A DNA stretch of 56,118 bases from the NCBI GenBank assembly GCA_903913285.1, contig CAIWKO010000008.1:1-56118 (forward strand), in the 5' to 3' direction. Shown one piece after another: positions 9,614 to 19,599 of this stretch. The translations under genes and the position numbers were made by a program. Origin of the DNA: an uncultured Bacteroidales bacterium. GTDB lineage: Bacteria; Bacteroidota; Bacteroidia; Bacteroidales; CAIWKO01. The notes under the pieces are model-generated. The model was not told the DNA's origin, ran no database searches, and saw only the letters and a program-made list of their open reading frames with translations. Position 1 is the first letter of the stretch, and each line of letters opens with the position of its first letter.

Positions 9614-10972
9614 TTAGTATGACACCCAATCGTATTTAAATTTACAAGTTTTATAATCGCTTGCAATTTTAATAAAGGTGCTTTTTGATTTCTCGATTAC
9701 CCATTTATTTAAAGCATTGTTTTGCTTAATGGATAAAGCCATATTTTGAATTTGAGGGTAATCATCTTTCATATTGGCTTTATGAGGTTCAGTTCTGGAT
9801 TTCAGATAAACAATACGATAAGCTTGTTGTCCGTCTTCATTTGTAAAGAGCATAGGAGCAGATTTTTCACCAACATTCATTTTTTCCACCACAAAAAACA
9901 GATTTGGTTCAACTTCTTCAGGAGTAAATTTGGAATCCCCGGTATAGGGATTAATTAATTTCCCTCCGTTTAGTTTAGTTGGATCATCTGAATATCTTGC
10001 TGCAGCTTGTTCAAACGTTAATGTATCCATTGCAATAAGCGCAGTGATATTTTCTAGATCCTTTTTTGATTTTGCCAGATCAATTGGGGATGGCTTTGGT
10101 ATAACTAAAATGTGACGGACATTAATATATTCACCCCGACGTTCAATTAATTGAATAATATGATATCCTTTTTCAGTTTTAACAATTGGCGAAACTTCTC
10201 CAGATTTAAGTGAGAATGCCACAGCTTCAAATTCAGGATAAAGTTCCCCTCTGCCAACAAATCCCAATTCGCCACCTTTATTCATTGAACCCGGATCTTC
10301 AGAATATAAATTTGCCAATGTAGCAAAATCTTCGCCCTTTAACACGCGCGCCCGTAAACTATTAAGTTTGTCTTTAACAATATCAATTTCTACATTACTA
10401 ATAACCGGTTGCTTCACTATTTGTTCAATTTCAATTTGAGATCCTATAAGCGGTAAACTATCTACAGGTATCATTTTAAAAAAATCCGAAACTTCAGAGG
10501 GTGTAATTTTAATATCTTGTGTTAATTTAGACTGCACGTTTTGTATAATCAGATAATCATGTATTTTATCACGCATATCTTCTTTAATCTGCAAAATAGT
10601 TTTTTTAAAATATTCCTCAAGCTTTTCTTTAGATCCAACCTGATTAATAAAATAACGCAAACGCCTTTCAAGTTCACTATCTACTTGTTTGTCGGTTACT
10701 TTAACACTATCAATTTCTGCTTGTGTCAATAAAAGTTTTTGAAACATCAACTCTTCCAGAATACTGCATTTTGTTGATGAGCCTTTTGTATTTCCTTGTA
10801 ATTGCGATTGAAGAAATTCATTTTCAATTTCAGAATAAAGAATAACATTGCTTCCAACAACTGCGACTACTTGATCAATAAGCACTTTGTCTGTATTTTG
10901 TTGAGATCTGGCGATAAAAGGAAGTAGAAATGTACAGAAAATTATCGCGAATTGTTTCATTAGAGTCTTCAT
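9614..10972 (-). CDS. surA: Periplasmic peptidyl-prolyl isomerase SurA
   Basis: 452 residues with a signal peptide (about residues 1-23, ending FIARSQ). An N-terminal SurA chaperone helix region (DQVVAVVGSNVILYSEIENEF) is followed by two parvulin domains. The first holds GEDFATLANLYSEDPGS..KGGELGFVGRGELYPEFE and GYHIIQLIERR, the second VRHILVIPKPSP and FEQAAARYSDD. The second is more divergent. It helps fold outer-membrane beta-barrel proteins. It is one of three consecutive foldase-type genes (11026-13904 upstream), then moxR. A second ATG at 10960 would also give a usable signal peptide. Confidence 0.9.
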   Translation of the reverse strand: MKTLMKQFAIIFCTFLLPFIARSQQNTDKVLIDQVVAVVGSNVILYSEIENEFLQSQLQGNTKGSSTKCSILEELMFQKLLLTQAEIDSVKVTDKQVDSELERRLRYFINQVGSKEKLEEYFKKTILQIKEDMRDKIHDYLIIQNVQSKLTQDIKITPSEVSDFFKMIPVDSLPLIGSQIEIEQIVKQPVISNVEIDIVKDKLNSLRARVLKGEDFATLANLYSEDPGSMNKGGELGFVGRGELYPEFEAVAFSLKSGEVSPIVKTEKGYHIIQLIERRGEYINVRHILVIPKPSPIDLAKSKKDLENITALIAMDTLTFEQAAARYSDDPTKLNGGKLINPYTGDSKFTPEEVEPNLFFVVEKMNVGEKSAPMLFTNEDGQQAYRIVYLKSRTEPHKANMKDDYPQIQNMALSIKQNNALNKWVIEKSKSTFIKIASDYKTCKFKYDWVSY

Positions 10973-11025
10973 GAATTGCTTTATTTATCAAATAATAACT
11001 TGTAAAAGTAGAAAATAGTATAAAA

Positions 11026-11865
11026 TTATTTATTAATTATTTCAAAATCACCTTTTTTCAATGCCTTATTAAACAAATCGTTTTGCATAGTTTCAATCAA
11101 TTTCAATTTGCGTTTGTTGATAATAAGGTCTTTGATATTTGCTTTCTCGAAACTTAATGGCGACAAACTTTCTTTTATCATAAATCCTTTTATATTGAGC
11201 AAGTAAATATAAGAAGAATCTTTAATCTCTATCAAGCGATTATTTTTCAAGTATTCTTCCTGATTATAGGTATTGATTGGTATTTCTTTTAAAATATCAT
11301 TAAATAACAACCAGTTTCCGTCTTCCAAATAATAGTTTACGGCATATTTATGACAGAAATCCTGTAATCTTTTTCTATCCTGTTCTTTTTCAGATCCGAT
11401 ATATAAACGGGCAATATTTATGGGGGCAGAATGTGGAGCTTTTACATAAATTACCTTAACTATATTTTCTTTAAGTTCAAAATTACTTTTGTTTTTTTCG
11501 TAGTAATCAGCTATTTCATTTTCAGTAATACTGGTATCTAATTTTTGCTTTATCAGCTCTGTTTCATACCTGTATATTGTCAATGAGTTTTTATAATCTT
11601 CAAGTTGTTTCGAAAAATCTTTTTGATCTTTTGATAAATTTTTATCTGCCTGATTGATAAGCAATTGCTGTTTTATCCACTCATCAATAAATTCATTCGC
11701 TAAAATGATACTATCATTTTTATGCACATTTTTAGGAATCACACCTTGCAGATCCTTTGAGTACAAATATTTGTCGTAAACCCGGGCAATTGCCTGTTCT
11801 TTTTCTTTTTTATTTGATGAACAGGCACATAAAAAGATTCCGATAACTAAAAATAGTTTTTTCAA
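11026..11865 (-). CDS. SurA-like periplasmic lipoprotein without an obvious PPIase domain
   Basis: 279 residues. MKKLFLVIGIFLCACSSN is a lipoprotein signal with Cys15 as the likely lipid site. The rest has ARVYDKYLYSKDLQ and FIDEWIKQQLLINQADKNLS, the same layout as the N-terminal region of SurA/PpiD foldases, and a helical ITENEIADYYEKNKSNFE segment. A recognisable parvulin motif (GGELG..) is missing. Sitting between a PpiD-like gene (44 bp away) and surA, it is probably an outer-membrane-anchored chaperone-like partner. This is inferred from context and weak similarity. Confidence 0.75.
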   Translation of the reverse strand: MKKLFLVIGIFLCACSSNKKEKEQAIARVYDKYLYSKDLQGVIPKNVHKNDSIILANEFIDEWIKQQLLINQADKNLSKDQKDFSKQLEDYKNSLTIYRYETELIKQKLDTSITENEIADYYEKNKSNFELKENIVKVIYVKAPHSAPINIARLYIGSEKEQDRKRLQDFCHKYAVNYYLEDGNWLLFNDILKEIPINTYNQEEYLKNNRLIEIKDSSYIYLLNIKGFMIKESLSPLSFEKANIKDLIINKRKLKLIETMQNDLFNKALKKGDFEIINK

Positions 11866-11909
11866 AAATTAAATTTTAAACAATCTGGTCGTTTTCTATT
11901 GCTTGCCGA

Positions 11910-13904
11910 TTATTTTAACAAAGATTCAAAAACATCTTTATTTACAGTATAAGTATACTTTTTCCGAAGTTGATCGATCCATTCTTTTTCCAGAAAATTC
12001 TGATAATCGGCAGTAATCAACCCTTTTGCTTCTTTTATTTGTTTAGGTTCTGGTTCAACAACTTTATGTACTACTACAAAAACAATTTTTTTGTCTTTTG
12101 AGATGTTATTACTAACTCCCTTTGACCATTTAACTGAATCAATCATTGGATTTTCTTTCTTCAAAAACAGTTTATGTTCAATTTTCATGGAAGGAATTGT
12201 ATCAGTATTTATTTTTTTAAGGACATCGTTTTCAGTTATTTTTCCTTTATCAACATCCTTAAGAAGTTTACGTGCATTATCGGCAATTTCCGAATTATTA
12301 CATGTATAAATAGATGCATCCAGACGTACTTCCCACATATAATTCTTTTTATGGTTTTCGTAAAAATCTTTTAAACCATTTGTGTCCTGAATAGCTTTCG
12401 ACCAAACCTTTTTATCAGTTAGTTCAAAAAGCATGATACCATCACGATATTCTTTCATCAATGATTTAAATTCCGGATATTTTTCTTCAAGTTTTCCATC
12501 TTCATAATTCTTGCAATAATCATCAACAAAGATTTTGTATCGATCGTTCACATAAGGCGGAATACTCATTTTTGGGCGTTTCGCTTGTTTGGATGCCAGG
12601 AAATGAGCAAAATCAGTTTGAGTTATGGTTTTAGGCCCTAATGTAAACATTGTTTTTGATAATTTCTGAGCTTTTTGAACATCCCATTTCCCATCAAATA
12701 TGCTTGTATCTATTACTGCATAAAAATCTTTCAGGGTTTCTGGAAATTCTTTTAAATTATAGTCTTTCTTAATCCTGTTAATAACGGATTCTATGCTTTT
12801 ATTTGAACGGCTGTCTTTAATAATACGCGATTTTAATTGTGCTTTTTCATCATCAAAACTTTTTATTGGCTTACGATCAACCAGTTTAATAATATGCCAG
12901 CCATAAGATGTTTGAACCGGTTGAGAATAATCTCCAATATTATTTAATTTGGCAATTGCATCAATAAACTCTGGTACCATTCTGTTAACGCCAAAACTTG
13001 GTAAAACCCCACCTTTTGAAGCAGAACCTTTATCATCTGAATAATCTTTTACTACATCCTCAAATTTTGCTCCTTTTTGAAGCTTGGTATAAGCTTCATC
13101 AATTTTGGTCTTGTAATTTCCCAGATCTTCAATCTTAGCGTCTTTAGGCATACTAACAAAAATATGGGCAACAGTAACCTTCCCCATTGCAGGTTTTTTG
13201 CTGGTTACTTTTATTAAGTGATAACCATAATCCGTCCGGATTGGCATGGAAATGTTTCCAACTTTAGTGTTATATGCTCCATTTTCAAATGGATAGATCA
13301 TGTCCAATACTGAAAAATACCCCAAATCGCCCCCGTTTCCTTTAATATTTGTTTTTGACGTTGGATCATCACGATCACGAGCTGAAGGATCTTCGGAAGT
13401 TTCTTTTGCAACTTTATCAAAAGGTTCGCCTTTAATGATTCTGTCACGTATTTTCATTATTTTTTTATACGCTGCAAGGGTATCTTCTGGTGTTGCATTT
13501 TTATCGACTTTGAGTAAAATATGACTGGCTCTCATATCCCATTGCGATCTCTCGTAAGCTTCTTTGATCAGTTTATCGTCAACTTCCTTATCAGTAAGAT
13601 AGGGTTGGGCAAGTTGTTTACGGTATCCGGCAAGTTCGGTTTTAAAACTTGTAAAAGTATCCAGTTTTTGTTCTTCGGCTTCCTTAACTTTGAGCTTGAA
13701 ATTGATATATAAATCAAGATAATCCTCCAACGATTTACGATTCATTACTTCGCCCTTAACATTGTTCTTTTGATAAACATTTAAAAATTCTGTTTTTGTA
13801 ACATTTTCTCCGGCAACATTCAATAATATCGGATCATTAACCTGTGCTTTTGTAATTCCGAAAAAGCCAATAAAAATTAAAGAAAAAAAGGTAACACGTT
13901 TCAT
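11910..13904 (-). CDS. Peptidyl-prolyl isomerase with two parvulin domains (PpiD/SurA-like)
   Basis: 664 residues with a signal peptide (MKRVTFFSLIFIGFFGITKAQ). After a helical N-terminal segment there are two parvulin repeats. The first has RASHILLKVDKNATPEDT, GNGGDLGYFSV and DYGYHLIKVTSKKP (about residues 120-235); the second has VAHIFVSMPKDAK, ASKGGVLPSFG and SYGWHIIKLVDRKP (about 240-345). A long C-terminal helical region follows. It probably assists folding of exported and outer-membrane proteins. It is first in the foldase trio, 118 bp after guaB. PpiD in E. coli is membrane-anchored; here the N-terminus looks like a cleaved signal instead. Confidence 0.86.
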   Translation of the reverse strand: MKRVTFFSLIFIGFFGITKAQVNDPILLNVAGENVTKTEFLNVYQKNNVKGEVMNRKSLEDYLDLYINFKLKVKEAEEQKLDTFTSFKTELAGYRKQLAQPYLTDKEVDDKLIKEAYERSQWDMRASHILLKVDKNATPEDTLAAYKKIMKIRDRIIKGEPFDKVAKETSEDPSARDRDDPTSKTNIKGNGGDLGYFSVLDMIYPFENGAYNTKVGNISMPIRTDYGYHLIKVTSKKPAMGKVTVAHIFVSMPKDAKIEDLGNYKTKIDEAYTKLQKGAKFEDVVKDYSDDKGSASKGGVLPSFGVNRMVPEFIDAIAKLNNIGDYSQPVQTSYGWHIIKLVDRKPIKSFDDEKAQLKSRIIKDSRSNKSIESVINRIKKDYNLKEFPETLKDFYAVIDTSIFDGKWDVQKAQKLSKTMFTLGPKTITQTDFAHFLASKQAKRPKMSIPPYVNDRYKIFVDDYCKNYEDGKLEEKYPEFKSLMKEYRDGIMLFELTDKKVWSKAIQDTNGLKDFYENHKKNYMWEVRLDASIYTCNNSEIADNARKLLKDVDKGKITENDVLKKINTDTIPSMKIEHKLFLKKENPMIDSVKWSKGVSNNISKDKKIVFVVVHKVVEPEPKQIKEAKGLITADYQNFLEKEWIDQLRKKYTYTVNKDVFESLLK

Positions 13905-14022
13905 AATTAATCTATTTTATCTGTTAAAATTAATACAAACCTACATGATTTTTTTTAATTATAGTAAACCATTTAAAAAATCTATAATCCGAAAGCCATA
14001 TAACGAATTTATTTTAAAAAAA

Positions 14023-15546
<1,524 letters not shown>

Positions 15547-15573
15547 TGAATATCATTGTTTCACGTCTTTTTA

Positions 15574-15602
15574 TAAAAAAACCGGCTTTCTCTATGCCGG
15601 TT
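15574..15602 (-). terminator. Rho-independent terminator after the T9SS type B gene
   Basis: On the minus strand a perfect 7-bp stem AACCGGC/GCCGGTT with a 9-nt loop is followed by seven Ts. It begins about 9 bases after the stop codon of the 15611-17155 gene, and it separates that gene from the guaB promoter. Confidence 0.85.
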
Positions 15603-15610
15603 CGTTTCTT

Positions 15611-17155
15611 TTACCGCATCAACATCACGGTTCCGCGTTTTTCAAAACTCTTATTATACGCGTTGGTTATGTATATATAGTATGCATAAGCACCCGTTTC
15701 GGCTTTCTTCCCTTCAAAAACACCGTTCCAGCCTTCATTATAATCTGTAGTTTCAAAAACTTTCTGACCCCATCGGTTATAGATAATGAGTTTATAATTG
15801 TCTTTTTCGGTAAATACTCCGATTGGTTTAAAAATATTGTTCATACCGTCAGGGGTAAAAGCATTCGGCACATATAAACGTGGAGGCTGCAATAACACGA
15901 GTTCGTTCGAATAAACAGTATCGGCAAATGTATAAGTCGCATTGAAAATATCATTGAGCGGAGCCTGAATGGTATATCTGAATCGCCCGCCGCTTTCAGT
16001 GTATGTTTCTAAATCATCCTGATATGAAGTTTCATTTAACACCAGCGAATGAATTCTATTGTAGGGCTCAAAATCATCAATTTCGCGCAGTACATTATTT
16101 GCCTGCGGAGTGCGGTCTTCGTATGCACTCCAGCCAAGGTTGTTATATAAAAAATCATTTGCATTCCCTTCCAGATATATTGTTTTGCCGACATTAGATG
16201 TCAGCAGATCATTATTGCAGCTATCGTCAACAACAACTTTATAATAATAACTCTTTTCGTTGAATTTCGCAGTAGCATCATCATAAGTCAGGTTGTCATA
16301 AACTGTTCCGTGCGGAATAGTTGCTATCTCATCGTAATTGATACCGTCTTCCGAACGCAAGATTTTATATTTGCCAATATAAGCTGTGGAATCAACAAAA
16401 AAACCAACACGAACATGGTCGTTATCTTTAACGCTCGCATAACGCAGATATACGTATTGAGGCTGATCCGGCTTATGGACAAGAGCACATTGCATGTTCG
16501 ATGTCGAAATTCGGGTATGCAACGAATCAAACGCCTGAACATAATAACAGTAAATGGCATTCGCATCTAATCCTGTGTGCTCATAGGTTGTTATCGTAGG
16601 ATCTGTCACAGCCAATTGCGTATAAGGTCCTCCGTTTTCGCTCACCATAACGCGGTATCCGGCTATACTTGGGCTCATATTAATATATTGCGACCATTGA
16701 AGGCTGAACACATTATTGCAGGGATTCAATTTTAGCAGCGAAAGAAAAATAGTTTTATGTATCACTCCCATCGCGCTTAATTTATTCGAACTATCCTTGG
16801 CTGCAATACAATATATTTCTGAATGGTTTAGCGGACTCGAAGTCATATCCGTATATATGGTATTCGGAATATATACCGAATCTATTAATTGCCATGGAGC
16901 TCCTATTTTCCTATAAATAAAGTATTTTTCCACATCTGTTGCCACACTCGGTTCCCAGCCTAAAACAACTTTACCGATGGCGTTATTCACACTCACCGTA
17001 TCCAGCAAAGGAGTATCCGGCGGTATAGTATCATCCAGATGTCCTGCCCCTGTCAGCGCACCACATAAAACATCATAACCCTTCAACCCCGTGGCAAACA
17101 CATGCGTGCCTGCCAAAAATGAAAACAAAAATAAAATCTTAAGTGTCTTCAACAT
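15611..17155 (-). CDS. Secreted fibronectin type III protein with T9SS type B (gliding motility-associated) C-terminal domain
   Basis: 514 residues with a signal peptide (MLKTLKILFLFSFLAGTHVFA). The middle contains at least three fibronectin III-like modules, each seen as paired motifs such as VVLGWEPSVATDVEKYFIYR, FSLQWSQYINMSPSIAGYRV and YKILRSEDGINYDEIA. The end is a classical type B sorting domain: YVPNAFTPDGMNNIFKP, YKLIIYNRWGQKVFET, EGWNGVFEGKKAETGAYAYY and the final KRGTVMLMR. T9SS exports such proteins to the cell surface or medium. The cargo function is unknown. It is monocistronic, with TAATTTTG upstream and a strong terminator downstream. Confidence 0.88.
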   Translation of the reverse strand: MLKTLKILFLFSFLAGTHVFATGLKGYDVLCGALTGAGHLDDTIPPDTPLLDTVSVNNAIGKVVLGWEPSVATDVEKYFIYRKIGAPWQLIDSVYIPNTIYTDMTSSPLNHSEIYCIAAKDSSNKLSAMGVIHKTIFLSLLKLNPCNNVFSLQWSQYINMSPSIAGYRVMVSENGGPYTQLAVTDPTITTYEHTGLDANAIYCYYVQAFDSLHTRISTSNMQCALVHKPDQPQYVYLRYASVKDNDHVRVGFFVDSTAYIGKYKILRSEDGINYDEIATIPHGTVYDNLTYDDATAKFNEKSYYYKVVVDDSCNNDLLTSNVGKTIYLEGNANDFLYNNLGWSAYEDRTPQANNVLREIDDFEPYNRIHSLVLNETSYQDDLETYTESGGRFRYTIQAPLNDIFNATYTFADTVYSNELVLLQPPRLYVPNAFTPDGMNNIFKPIGVFTEKDNYKLIIYNRWGQKVFETTDYNEGWNGVFEGKKAETGAYAYYIYITNAYNKSFEKRGTVMLMR

Positions 17156-17308
17156 GAATTAAAAAGGTTGATACTATTTATAGTGCAAAATTACTAAAAT
17201 TCAGGCTTATTTTTTCACCTGCAAACACATAAACGTATTTTTCGGCAATTTATTTGTTTCTACGATCACTTATCACTATTGGTTTTATTTTCTTCCCCCA
17301 AAAAATTT

Positions 17309-17316
17309 TATCTTTG
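17309..17316 (+). promoter_or_regulatory. Putative -7 box (TATCTTTG) for tex
   Basis: TATCTTTG fits TAnnTTTG and lies 17 nt before the tex ATG. No well-spaced TTTG was seen upstream. Similar single boxes precede rel (19574-19581), lysS (41699-41706), the BNR protein (46658-46665) and polA (51439-51446), each 14-18 nt before the start codon. Confidence 0.4.
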
Positions 17317-17333
17317 AGCCAAATCTCACTTTC

Positions 17334-19478
17334 ATGACACACGCTCAAAAAATAGCTACCGAACTCGGCTTGCAACTCCGTCAGGTCGAAAACACCATAT
17401 ATCTGCTCGACAATGGCGCCACCGTTCCTTTCATCGCCCGCTATCGCAAAGAACTCACCGGTATGCTCGATGAAGTTGAAATTACTTCCATCCGCGACCG
17501 TGTTGCTCAGCTGCGCGAACTCGATAAACGCCGTCTCGCCATCCTCGAATCCATCAAAGAACAGGAAAAACTCACTCCCGAACTCGAAAAAAACCTGATG
17601 GCCGTCGCCACCATGGCCGAACTCGAAGATATATACCTCCCCTACAAACCCAAACGCAAAACCCGCGCCACCATCGCCAAAGCAAAAGGATTAGAGCCTC
17701 TGGCCACCCTCATCTTTTCGCAACATAACATCGATATCGAAGAAAAAGCCAACGCATTTATCGATCCCGAAAAAGGTGTCAACAACCTCGACGAAGCCAT
17801 TGCCGGAGCTTCCGACATTATTGCCGAACTCATCAACGAAAACCAGCACATCCGTTCCCGTGTGCGCCTGCTGTTCGAAAAAGAATCCTACATCACTTCT
17901 AAGGTCGTCAAAGGAAAAGAAATCGAAGGACGCAACTACGAAACCTACTACGAACTCAACGAATCTCTTCTCAAATCGCCCTCCCATCGTGTGCTCGCCA
18001 TGTTTCGCGGCGAAAACGAAGGCTTCCTTAAAATATCCATCGAACCTTCTGTAGAAAAAGCCCTCGACATCATCTCCCGCCAGGTCGTTAGGGCTCGCAA
18101 CCGCTCCGCCGAAATCGTCGCCGAAGCCGTCCGCGACTCCTACAAACGCCTCCTCCAACCCTCCATGGAAACCGAAATGCGACAACTCGCCAAACAGCGT
18201 GCCGATGCCGAAGCCATCCGTGTATTCGCCGAAAACCTCAAACAACTCCTGCTCTCGCCTCCCCTCGGTCAAAAAAATGTATTGGCCATCGACCCCGGTT
18301 TCCGCTCCGGCTGCAAGGTAGTATGTTTAGACCGCTCCGGCTCACTCCTCCACAACGAAACCATCTATCCCCACCCGCCCCAAAACGAACTCAAACATGC
18401 CATCTCCAAGATCGAAAACCTTGTCGATGCATATAAAATCGAAGCCATTGCCATCGGCAACGGAACCGCCGGCCGCGAAACCGAATTCTTCATCCGCCGC
18501 ATCAAATTTAAAAGAGATATCATCGCTATTGTGGTCAACGAAAGCGGCGCTTCCGTCTATTCCGCTTCTTCGGTTGCCCGAGCCGAATTTCCCGACTATG
18601 ACGTAACCGTTCGTGGTAGCGTATCCATCGGTCGCCGGCTGATGGACCCCCTCGCCGAACTCGTCAAAATCGACCCTAAGTCCATCGGCGTCGGGCAATA
18701 TCAGCACGACGTAAACCAAACCGAACTCCAAAAAAGTCTTCAGGATGTCGTCGTCTCCTGTGTCAACTCCGTCGGTGTCGATGTCAACTCGGCCAGCAAA
18801 GAATTGCTCACCCATGTCTCGGGCGTGGGGCCCGTTCTCGCCAAAAACATCATCGACCATCGCGGTCAAAACGGGCTCTTCGCCACGCGCGACGACCTCA
18901 AAAAAGTGCCCCGCTTCGGCGATAAAGCCTTCGAGCAGGCCGCTGGTTTCATGCGCATCGCCGATGCCAAAAACCCCCTCGACCGCAGTGCTGTGCATCC
19001 CGAATCCTACCCCATCGTCTTCAGCATGGCAAAAAAACTCGGCTGCACCTTGCCCAACCTCATGACCGACGAAACCCTGCGCAAAAAAATAGTCCCCTCC
19101 GAATTTGTTACCGAAAAAGCCGGTTTGCCCACCATCAACGATATCATGCTCGAACTCGCCAAACCCGGCCGCGACCCCCGCCAAAGGTTCGACCTCTTTG
19201 AATTCGACAAAAACGTGCATGACGTACGCGACCTCATCCCCGGCATGGAACTGCCCGGCATAGTAACCAACATCACCGCTTTCGGCGCCTTTGTCGACAT
19301 CGGCGTGCATCAGGACGGCCTCGTGCACATCAGCCAAATGGCCAACCGATACATCTCGAACCCCAACGAAGTGGTGAAACTCAACCAAAAAGTTATGGTG
19401 AAAGTAATGGAAGTGGATATCGACCGCAAAAGGATTCAACTTTCGATGAAAGAAGTTACTAAAGCTGAAGGCAAATGA
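17334..19478 (+). CDS. tex: Tex-family RNA-binding transcription accessory protein
   Basis: 714 residues. Order of domains: Tex N-terminal helices (QLRQVENTIYLLDNGATVPFIARYRKELTG is the family hallmark, split here as VENTIYLLDNG..PFIARYRKE); a YqgF/RNase H-like domain (NVLAIDPGFRSGCKVV, about residue 325); tandem helix-hairpin-helix motifs (LLTHVSGVGPVLAKNIIDHR); and a C-terminal S1 domain (GIVTNITAFGAFVDIGVHQDG, about residue 640). It binds nucleic acid and supports transcription elongation or mRNA handling. The gene has a striking preference for C at third codon positions (GCC, ATC, CTC), unlike its AT-rich neighbours, and this leaves long spurious antisense frames open. Confidence 0.95.
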   Translation: MTHAQKIATELGLQLRQVENTIYLLDNGATVPFIARYRKELTGMLDEVEITSIRDRVAQLRELDKRRLAILESIKEQEKLTPELEKNLMAVATMAELEDIYLPYKPKRKTRATIAKAKGLEPLATLIFSQHNIDIEEKANAFIDPEKGVNNLDEAIAGASDIIAELINENQHIRSRVRLLFEKESYITSKVVKGKEIEGRNYETYYELNESLLKSPSHRVLAMFRGENEGFLKISIEPSVEKALDIISRQVVRARNRSAEIVAEAVRDSYKRLLQPSMETEMRQLAKQRADAEAIRVFAENLKQLLLSPPLGQKNVLAIDPGFRSGCKVVCLDRSGSLLHNETIYPHPPQNELKHAISKIENLVDAYKIEAIAIGNGTAGRETEFFIRRIKFKRDIIAIVVNESGASVYSASSVARAEFPDYDVTVRGSVSIGRRLMDPLAELVKIDPKSIGVGQYQHDVNQTELQKSLQDVVVSCVNSVGVDVNSASKELLTHVSGVGPVLAKNIIDHRGQNGLFATRDDLKKVPRFGDKAFEQAAGFMRIADAKNPLDRSAVHPESYPIVFSMAKKLGCTLPNLMTDETLRKKIVPSEFVTEKAGLPTINDIMLELAKPGRDPRQRFDLFEFDKNVHDVRDLIPGMELPGIVTNITAFGAFVDIGVHQDGLVHISQMANRYISNPNEVVKLNQKVMVKVMEVDIDRKRIQLSMKEVTKAEGK

Positions 19479-19573
19479 ATTTATTAAAGATCTTAGTTGA
19501 AAGTTTTGATTTAATGACAAATCGCTATTAATAACTTTCCGCATTTCGCCATAAATAATGTTGTTTTTTCAAC

Positions 19574-19581
19574 TAAATTTG
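19574..19581 (+). promoter_or_regulatory. Putative -7 box (TAAATTTG) for rel
   Basis: TAAATTTG matches the Bacteroidota -7 consensus 18 nt before the rel ATG. The -33 element is not convincing. Confidence 0.4.
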
Positions 19582-19599
19582 TAGTCAAATTCATCCCAA

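Noticed and set aside
17691-19544. Long minus-strand frames (193 and 400 residues) antisense to tex
   Set aside because: They are kept open by the C-ending codons of tex. The peptides are rich in F, D, V and G in a way typical of shadow frames, and tex itself is intact and recognisable.
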